64,000 nucleotides of DNA, taken from positions 45,699 to 109,698 of the forward strand of contig JAMLGJ010000008.1 of the NCBI GenBank assembly GCA_023958095.1, given 5' to 3'. This stretch comes from Microthrixaceae bacterium. GTDB taxonomy: Bacteria; Actinomycetota; Acidimicrobiia; Acidimicrobiales; Microtrichaceae. The translations under genes were made by a program, and so were the position numbers. The notes below the pieces were generated by a model that had not been told where the DNA came from, ran no database searches, and saw only the letters and a program-made list of their open reading frames with translations. This document shows, piece after piece, positions 58,298-64,000 of this stretch. Each line of letters starts with the position of its first letter. Position 1 is the first letter of the stretch.

Positions 58298-60577
58298 TCA
58301 ACCGAGGCGCCGTATCCGCACCAACGCCTGGTAGTCGGGGATCCCGGCACTGGGCTCGCGGTGCGGAGCACCTTCGGGCAACAGAACGTTGCCCTCGGGC
58401 CAGTGCACCTGGATGTTGCGCTCCGGGAGCCGGGCGAGGTGCACCGTTGCCTCCATGGCTCCGACTTCCGAGACGAGCTCCACCCGGTCGCCGTCGGCCA
58501 GGCCCAGTCGTGTGGCATCTGCCCGGTCCATGTACACCGCGTCCCTTGCTGCTCCGGTGAGTGGGTCGGTCTCGTCCCACAGGATCGAGTTGAACTGCTT
58601 GCCACGCCGGGTGGTTGCACGGAACAGGCCCTCCGGGATCCTCGTCGAGGGCACCTCCACGACCGAGAACCGGCCCCGGCCGCTGGGAGTGGGGAACCGC
58701 CCATCGGAACAGAGGTGGCGTCCACCCCACTGGATCGCATCGCCGGTGCGCTCCAGGTGTTCGATGCCCGCGTAAGAGGGGACCACGACCGCGATCTCGG
58801 AGCGCAGGTCGCGGTTGGTGGGCCACGAGAAGGCGTCCGACAACTCGGGCCGCACGCGCGCTGCGACCTCGGCGAACAGCCGCCACTCCGAACGCGCCTC
58901 ACCGACGGGCGTGACCAACTCGGGCGAGAACGCCACCCTCCTCTCGGTGGTCGTGGAGGTGCCGCCGCCCTCCTGTTCGTAGCGGGTGGCGACGGGCAAC
59001 AACAGCACGTCCTCACCCTCGAGGAGCATCTGGGAGGTGACCACGATGTCCTGGTGGACCCTGAGTGGCACGCGCCCCAGACCCCGTCGCACCGCGGGCG
59101 GGTCCGGGAGGACGTCGAGGAAGTTCCCACCGGAGGCCCACAACACGTCGATGTCGCCCCGGGCCGCGGCCTCGACCATCTCGGTCGCTGTGAGCCCCGG
59201 ATGGCCGGGGACCTCGAAGCCCCACTTCCCGGCGAGCTCCCGCGCGTTGGCCCCGGTCACTGCACGACCACCGGGAAGCGCGGTCGCGTAGGCCCCCATC
59301 TCGGCACCACCCTGGACCCCGGAGTGGCCACGTATCGGCATCAGCCCCGCACCGTTTCGACCCACGTTCCCCCGCGCCAGGGCCAGGTTCACGATCGAGC
59401 GCACCCCGTCGACGCCGAAGGTCTGCTGCGTGATGCCCATGGACCACACTAACACCGCTGAGCCGGCACGGCCGTAGGCCCCCACGAACTCCTCGAGCAC
59501 GTCGCTCCCGATTCCCGCCTCGTGCAACAGCTCCGGGATGCTCAGCTCCGAGAGGTGCCGGCGAAGTTCCTCGAGGCCCTCGGTGTGCGACCCGATGAAC
59601 TCCTCGTCGAGAAGGCCCCGGTCGTCGAGCACCTTCAGCGCGGCGCAGGCGAACGCAATGTCGCCTCCGACACGAACCGGTACGTGCAGGTCGCAGATGC
59701 GTGTTCCGAAGACCGCCGATTCCGCGTTCGAGGGCACCCAGTAGCGCTCCAGACCCGGTTCCAGGTAGGGGTTGATGACGACCACACGGGCCCCGTTCAC
59801 CTTCGCCTCGTGCAGGTACTTGGTGAACACCGGCTGGTTGTTCGCCGGGTTGGTCCCCCACAGCACCACCAGGTCGCTCTCGAGCACGTCGCGCAGCGAA
59901 CAGGTCGAGGCTCCCACCCCGATGGTCTCCCCGAGGCCCACCGTCGAGGGGGCATGGCAGACGCGGGCCGCGGAATCGATGTTGGCGGTGCCGATCGCAC
60001 GAGCCGCCTTGCCCGCCACGTAGTAGGTCTCGTTGGTGAGGCCCCGCGAGGTCAGGTAGATGGCGATGCGTTCGGGCTCCGTGTCCACCAATCCGGCGCG
60101 GAGAACCTCGAGGGCCTCCTCCCAGGACACCCGCGTGAAGCCGGGCTCTCCCCGGCGACGGCGCATCGGGTGGGCCAGTCGACCCAGCTCGCGCAGCTGG
60201 GTGCGGTCCATGGAGCCCAGCCGGCCCACATCAGCGAGCAGGGAGTCGTCGAGGGGGCCCATGGTGTTGAGCCCGAGCAGTTCCAGGCGGGTGGTGCAGA
60301 GATGCACCCCGTCGAGGGTCCAGTCGTGCAGGCCGGCAACGCCCAGGGCGCAGCCGTCGCACACTCCCCGGGTGAGCACCCGCCACGCCCTGCGGGCATG
60401 TGGGAGCTGCTCGCCCGCGATGCGCAACATGTCGCGGTAGTGGTGGGGCTTCTGGTGTCCGATGCCGTTGGGGGCCAGTCCGGCCCACAGCTCCGGATGC
60501 AGCCCCAGCCTCCTGAGCCCACCGGCCACGACCCGGTTCGTGACGACCTCTCCACGCGCACCGCTTCCCGCGATCAT
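58298..60577 (-). CDS. FdhF/YdeP-type molybdopterin oxidoreductase
   Basis: A 759-residue molybdoenzyme. No twin-arginine signal is seen, so it is cytoplasmic. An N-terminal CDGC (Cys73, Cys76) is the only Cys pair near where formate dehydrogenases hold a 4Fe-4S cluster, so a complete cluster is doubtful. Conserved MGD-binding parts follow: ESDLVVLWGTNPANNQP, GNVGRNGAGLMPIRGHSGVQGG, and the C-terminal domain RRGKQFNSILWDETDP. This matches the YdeP/FdhF-related group, some of which work in acid stress or formate oxidation. ATG 60577 overlaps the fdhD stop (ATGA). Reaction unknown. Confidence 0.87.
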   Translation of the reverse strand: MIAGSGARGEVVTNRVVAGGLRRLGLHPELWAGLAPNGIGHQKPHHYRDMLRIAGEQLPHARRAWRVLTRGVCDGCALGVAGLHDWTLDGVHLCTTRLELLGLNTMGPLDDSLLADVGRLGSMDRTQLRELGRLAHPMRRRRGEPGFTRVSWEEALEVLRAGLVDTEPERIAIYLTSRGLTNETYYVAGKAARAIGTANIDSAARVCHAPSTVGLGETIGVGASTCSLRDVLESDLVVLWGTNPANNQPVFTKYLHEAKVNGARVVVINPYLEPGLERYWVPSNAESAVFGTRICDLHVPVRVGGDIAFACAALKVLDDRGLLDEEFIGSHTEGLEELRRHLSELSIPELLHEAGIGSDVLEEFVGAYGRAGSAVLVWSMGITQQTFGVDGVRSIVNLALARGNVGRNGAGLMPIRGHSGVQGGAEMGAYATALPGGRAVTGANARELAGKWGFEVPGHPGLTATEMVEAAARGDIDVLWASGGNFLDVLPDPPAVRRGLGRVPLRVHQDIVVTSQMLLEGEDVLLLPVATRYEQEGGGTSTTTERRVAFSPELVTPVGEARSEWRLFAEVAARVRPELSDAFSWPTNRDLRSEIAVVVPSYAGIEHLERTGDAIQWGGRHLCSDGRFPTPSGRGRFSVVEVPSTRIPEGLFRATTRRGKQFNSILWDETDPLTGAARDAVYMDRADATRLGLADGDRVELVSEVGAMEATVHLARLPERNIQVHWPEGNVLLPEGAPHREPSAGIPDYQALVRIRRLG

Positions 60578-61458
60578 GACGAGACATCCGACCGTGCACC
60601 GGGAGTCCGCGCAACCCGGTAGAGCGTCGCCGACGGGCTCCGGGCGAACCCGACGAGTGTGAGGTTCGCTCGTCGTGCCACCTCGAGGGCCAACGCGCTC
60701 ACGGCGCCCACCGCGACCACCGCCACGAACCCGGCCGCCCAGGCCTTCTGGAGCACCTCGAAACTCGCCCTGCCCGACACCCACAACCAGAGAGAACCGG
60801 GAACGTCCCCACCGATGGGCCCCGCAGCCCGAGCAGCCGGCAACGAGCCCCCGAGGAGCAGGTGCCCCACCACCTTGTCGACCGCGTTGTGCCTGCCGAT
60901 GTCCTCGCGCAGCACGACCACCTCACCCGTGCTGTCGACCGCGGCCGCCGCATGACAACCTCCGGTGAGTCCGAACAGCTCCTGACCGCTGCGGATCGCC
61001 GACTCAACGGACGAGAGCTGTGACAACAACTCGGTGGCCTCGAGCCCGGTACCCGATGCCGGATCGGGGTCCGGCAGGGGGCACAGGCGGTCGAGGAGCG
61101 ACTCCACCTCACGTGCACCGCAGACCCCGCAGGAAGACGAGGCCAGACCGAGACGGCCCTCCGCGGTGTCACCGGTGTCGGGGGCCGCGACGTCGAGTGA
61201 GTTGTACTCCGCTGCCGCTGCACTCGACCCGGGGCCGATCGCGATCGACTCCGGCGCCGCCTGCAGGTGTCCCTCGCTCCACAGCAAGCCCGTGGCCAGT
61301 TCGTCGTCGTGGCCGGGCGTGCGCATGGTCGTGGCGACCAGGCGAGCGTTCAGGTGCACCTCGAGGGGCTCCTCCACGAGCAGTGAGTCACGGACCTCCT
61401 CGGACGACTCGGCACCCACCCTGTGCACCGTCGCGCTTCGGGTACGACCGGGGACCAT
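60574..61458 (-). CDS. fdhD: Formate dehydrogenase accessory sulfurtransferase FdhD
   Basis: A 294-residue FdhD. SSSCGVCG gives the sulfur-carrying Cys110 and Cys113; FGLTGGCHAAAAVD and LREDIGRHNAVDKVVGHLLL are family blocks that bind the molybdenum cofactor. It passes sulfur from a desulfurase to the bis-MGD cofactor of the coupled FdhF/YdeP enzyme. ATG 61458 is six bases after TAGCCT, better than GTG 61464. Translation of the downstream enzyme depends on its overlap. Confidence 0.92.
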   Translation of the reverse strand: MVPGRTRSATVHRVGAESSEEVRDSLLVEEPLEVHLNARLVATTMRTPGHDDELATGLLWSEGHLQAAPESIAIGPGSSAAAAEYNSLDVAAPDTGDTAEGRLGLASSSCGVCGAREVESLLDRLCPLPDPDPASGTGLEATELLSQLSSVESAIRSGQELFGLTGGCHAAAAVDSTGEVVVLREDIGRHNAVDKVVGHLLLGGSLPAARAAGPIGGDVPGSLWLWVSGRASFEVLQKAWAAGFVAVVAVGAVSALALEVARRANLTLVGFARSPSATLYRVARTPGARSDVSS

Positions 61459-61464
61459 TGCCAC

Positions 61465-61470
61465 AGGCTA
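61465..61470 (-). promoter_or_regulatory. Leaderless-type -10 TAGCCT
   Basis: Minus-strand TAGCCT, 6 nt, ATG at 61458 of fdhD. Confidence 0.55.
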
Positions 61471-61510
61471 GGGGTCACCGGGCCCGCCGGGGCCGAGGTG
61501 GTCCGCCGGT

Positions 61511-62341
61511 TCAGCTCCCCACGAGAAGGCCCCGGGCCTCGGAGACCCCGTAGATCACGGCCATGACCACCACGAGCATTCCGAACAGGGCCCGGACGGT
61601 GCGGTCCGACGCAGCGATGGTCAGCCGTGCCCCGACCTGGGCACCGGGCACCACCCCGAGTGCGAGCGGCACCGCGATCATCCAGTCGACGTGTCCGAGC
61701 CATATGTGGGTGACCAGGGCCGGGACCTGGAAGGTGGCCACCGCCACCAGGCTCGAGGCGACGGCGCTGCGCATCGGCAGGCGCAGCGGGCCGCTCAGGA
61801 CGGGCACGATCACGATCCCACCGCCCACGCCGAGGAGGCCGGCGATGAACCCGGCCCCCGCTCCGAGTGCGGCCACGAGCGCATCCGGGGCCTCGGGGAC
61901 CTCATCCGCGTCGTCGGCGACACCGGCGCCCGTGCGCCCCGGCACCCTGAGGCGCCACACCACGCTGCCGCCGGCCCACAACATGACCACAGCCGTGAGC
62001 ACCATGAGCACCCGCCCCTCGACCGCGTCGGACACGAGTGCCCCGACCACGGCCATGGCCGCACCCGACACCCCCAGCACTCCGGCGATCCGCCAGTGCA
62101 CGAGGCCTTCGCGCGCATAGCGCCATGCGCCACTGATGGCGCCCGGGATGATCGCCGGCACCGTGGAGCCGACCGCCTCGATGGGAGTGCCGCCCAACAA
62201 CCTCACCACCGGGGTGGTCACGACCGCTCCACCGATACCCAGGAGTGCTGCGAGCACACCGGATGCGAAGCCGGCCAGGAGGGCACCAACCGCGACCTGC
62301 CAGGTGGGGAAGGTCGCAGCGAACACGGTGGCGGCCGGCAC
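61511..62341 (-). CDS. TauE/SafE-family anion exporter
   Basis: A 276-residue membrane protein with eight helices in two repeats. Repeat 1 begins GFASGVLAALLGIGGAVVTTP, repeat 2 GFIAGLLGVGGGIVIVPVL (each given in part), the paired glycine motifs of TauE/SafE proteins. Relatives export sulfite, sulfoacetate or related anions. Placed before fdhD on the same strand, it may serve a small anion linked to the molybdoenzyme, though this is inference. GTG at 62341 is the start; no good ribosome-binding site. Divergent from the binding-protein gene. Confidence 0.87.
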   Translation of the reverse strand: MPAATVFAATFPTWQVAVGALLAGFASGVLAALLGIGGAVVTTPVVRLLGGTPIEAVGSTVPAIIPGAISGAWRYAREGLVHWRIAGVLGVSGAAMAVVGALVSDAVEGRVLMVLTAVVMLWAGGSVVWRLRVPGRTGAGVADDADEVPEAPDALVAALGAGAGFIAGLLGVGGGIVIVPVLSGPLRLPMRSAVASSLVAVATFQVPALVTHIWLGHVDWMIAVPLALGVVPGAQVGARLTIAASDRTVRALFGMLVVVMAVIYGVSEARGLLVGS

Positions 62342-62586
62342 GGAGTCGGTCTACCCGATCTGCGTCGGGTCACCCGAATCGCCACCGGGAACCGGATGCT
62401 GCCGGAGGTTCAACACCGGGTGAACGAATTAACGCAGGGGCAACAAGAAGTACCGCACGGGTGAACCCGGTGTCGGTAGTCTCCTTGCACTGGTCGGAGC
62501 TCACGTTGCCAGGCGTCCAGCCGGGCAGCTGGGCCTCCTCCGGTGAAACTCATCCGACGATGAACACAGAACCGAAAGGTGTGCCC

Positions 62587-63939
62587 ATGAGAACCAGGAA
62601 ATGGTGGCTCGCACTCGTAGGAATCGTTGCCAGCTTCACACTCGTCGCAGCAGCCTGCAGCGATGACGGTGACGGCGACGACGCGAGTGACGACACGACC
62701 GACGAGACGACTCCGAGCGGTGACGACGTCGCCCTGTCGGGCATGAAGGGCACCACTCCACTGGTGGACCTCTCCGACGAGTTCAAGGACCGGATGCTCG
62801 AGATCGACCCCGCGCTGGTCGACTTCAACTACGGCCCGGAGTCCTACGACGCGGTGATCATCATGGCTCTCGCAGCTGAGCAGGCGGGTACCGACGGTGC
62901 CGAGTTCGCCAACTACATCAACGGGATAACCCGTGACGGCGAGAAGTGCACCGACTACGCCGGCTGCCTGGAGCTCGTCCAGGCCGGCACCGACATCGAC
63001 TACGACGGTGCATCGGGTCCTCTCGAGTTCTCCGGCAACGGTGAACCCACCGAGGCGTCCTACGGCATCCTCGAGTTCGGCAACACCGGATGCGACGGAA
63101 CCAAGGAGTGCATCGACAACGACAAGACGACCTTCGTCACCGCGACCGCACCCTCGGAAGCGGATGTGCCCCAGGAGGACACCAACGCCACCCGTGAGGG
63201 TGACGGCGAGTTCGTCGTCGGTTCCCTGCTCCCCGAGACCGGTTCCCTCGCCTTCCTCGGCCCGCCCGAGTTCGCCGGTGTGAACCTGGCGATCCAGGAG
63301 ATCAACGAGGCCGGCGGCGTGCTCGGAAAGGACGCACGGCACATCCAGGGTGACTCCGGCGACACCGAGAACAACGTCGCTCCCGGTACCGTCGACACCC
63401 TGTTGTCCCAGAACGTGGACGCGATCGTCGGAGCGGCTTCGTCCTCGGTGAGCCTCAGCGTGATCGACAAGATCATCAACGCCGGGGTCGTGATGTTCTC
63501 GCCGGCGAACACCTCGAAGAAGTTCTCGACCTATGACGACAACGGTCTGTACTTCCGTGACGCCCCGTCGGACATCCTCCAGGGCCAGGTGCTCGCAGAC
63601 ACGATCATCGGTGACGGACACTCCAACGTCTACGCACTGGTGCTCAACGACGACTACGGCACGGGGCTCCTCGAGGACCTCACCAACGGTCTCGAGGGTG
63701 GCGGTGCCACCATGGTCGGCGACAGCGTGTATGACCCCAAGGCCGCTGACTTCTCCGCCGAGGTGGAGGATGCCAAGGGTGCCGATCCCGACGCCATCGT
63801 GATCATCGGATTCGACGAGACCAGCCGGATCCTCACCACGATGATCGAACAGGGCATCGGTCCCCAGGACCTCGCCGTGTACGGCGTGGACGGCAACATG
63901 GGCAACGCCCTGGCCGAGAACTTCGAGGCCGGCGCCTGA
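62587..63939 (+). CDS. Circularly permuted branched-chain-amino-acid-type ABC binding lipoprotein
   Basis: A 450-residue lipoprotein: leader helix and LVAAAC (Cys24), acidic linker to about residue 49. The segment order is reversed relative to the family (leucine/isoleucine/valine-binding type). First comes what is normally the C-terminal part: SGMKGTTPLVDLSDEFKD (51-68), ESYDAVIIMALAAEQ (85-99), DIDYDGASGPLEFSGNGEP (137-155). Then, after TATAPSEADVPQ, the normally N-terminal part: FVVGSLLPETGSLAFLGPPE (209-228), INEAGGVLG, IVGAASSSVSLSVID, SPANTS, VLNDDYGTGL, and finally YGVDGNMGNALAENFEAGA before TGA. Family proteins continue there into the SGMKG segment. AAAGGTG precedes the ATG. Ligand unknown. 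Confidence 0.85.
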   Translation: MRTRKWWLALVGIVASFTLVAAACSDDGDGDDASDDTTDETTPSGDDVALSGMKGTTPLVDLSDEFKDRMLEIDPALVDFNYGPESYDAVIIMALAAEQAGTDGAEFANYINGITRDGEKCTDYAGCLELVQAGTDIDYDGASGPLEFSGNGEPTEASYGILEFGNTGCDGTKECIDNDKTTFVTATAPSEADVPQEDTNATREGDGEFVVGSLLPETGSLAFLGPPEFAGVNLAIQEINEAGGVLGKDARHIQGDSGDTENNVAPGTVDTLLSQNVDAIVGAASSSVSLSVIDKIINAGVVMFSPANTSKKFSTYDDNGLYFRDAPSDILQGQVLADTIIGDGHSNVYALVLNDDYGTGLLEDLTNGLEGGGATMVGDSVYDPKAADFSAEVEDAKGADPDAIVIIGFDETSRILTTMIEQGIGPQDLAVYGVDGNMGNALAENFEAGA

Positions 63940-64000
63940 GCCATTCGGGTTCCACAACCGAGAATGCGGGAGGTGGCGGGTCCACAGGGGCCCGCACCAC

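Noticed and set aside
57641..59452. 603-codon plus-strand frame
   Set aside because: Antisense to arfB and the FdhF/YdeP gene, low-complexity product, no start signal.
62410..63957. 515-codon minus-strand frame opposite the binding-protein gene
   Set aside because: Composition is Val/Gly/Asp-rich without motifs; the plus-strand frame has a signal peptide, lipobox and family motifs.

Overview
The window reads as chromosomal DNA of a very high-GC actinobacterium, most likely of the class Acidimicrobiia. Supporting traits are an F420-type luciferase-like oxidoreductase, paired acyl-CoA dehydrogenase subunits, a mycothiol-type MDMPI protein, a DUF3499 protein, coproheme decarboxylase (ChdC), a PAC2 protein, an amtB-glnB-glnD operon and frequent GTG starts. 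Genes are tightly packed on both strands. Many starts lie exactly 6-8 nt after a TANNNT hexamer, which implies leaderless mRNAs. I see no tRNA, rRNA, CRISPR array, phage or complete insertion sequence. Taxonomy and functions are inferred from sequence reading alone; no database search was run.

Layout. 1-5.7 kb: a partial membrane alpha/beta-hydrolase, an amidase, a DHA2-type efflux pump, an F420-type oxidoreductase and an enoyl-CoA hydratase. 5.7-14.8 kb: two short-chain dehydrogenases, a ribosome-hibernation-like protein, CorA, an alkylsulfatase-like metallo-beta-lactamase coupled to a methyltransferase, a pair of acyl-CoA dehydrogenases behind a 31-bp palindrome, and a proline/glutamine-rich membrane protein. 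15-21.6 kb: PIN-PhoH ATPase with an apparent ATC start, an MgtE-like transporter, DinB, a DAO-type oxidase, an amidohydrolase behind four palindromic repeats, and UspA. 21.7-26.5 kb: GH3 glycosidase, DMT transporter, ArsC-like protein, YihY protein. 26.5-30.6 kb: TetR regulator and two divergent cytochromes P450 sharing one palindromic operator, then an MDMPI protein. 30.7-34 kb: a carbohydrate-type ABC importer without its ATPase. 34-40.7 kb: nitronate monooxygenase, a PI-PLC-like lipoprotein flanked by twin hairpins, SpoIID-domain protein, DUF3499, class I fumarase.

40.7-42.1 kb is an accessory island. It holds an MNT-HEPN toxin-antitoxin pair whose HEPN end looks frameshifted, a 10-bp-arm operator, and insertion-sequence-like inverted repeats on both sides. 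42.1-52.2 kb: lipoprotein hydrolase, CPBP protease, D-aminoacylase-type amidohydrolase, GtrA protein, TesB thioesterase, sorbosone-dehydrogenase-like lipoprotein, acyltransferase, GNAT, PAC2. 52.2-56.5 kb: the nitrogen operon amtB-glnB-glnD, with 11-bp-phased GlnR-like boxes upstream. 56.6-62.3 kb: ChdC and a coupled unknown, ArfB, an FdhF/YdeP molybdoenzyme with FdhD, and a TauE/SafE exporter.

The most unusual object is at the right end (62.6-63.9 kb). It is a branched-chain-amino-acid-type binding lipoprotein whose family segments are in swapped order: the normally C-terminal segment follows the signal peptide, and the normally N-terminal segment comes after it. The cut is clean, as in a natural circular permutation. 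A second theme is a probable lipid or steroid catabolic regulon: TetR/KstR-like palindromes occupy the -35 zones of the acyl-CoA dehydrogenase, enoyl-CoA hydratase, P450 and nitronate monooxygenase promoters.
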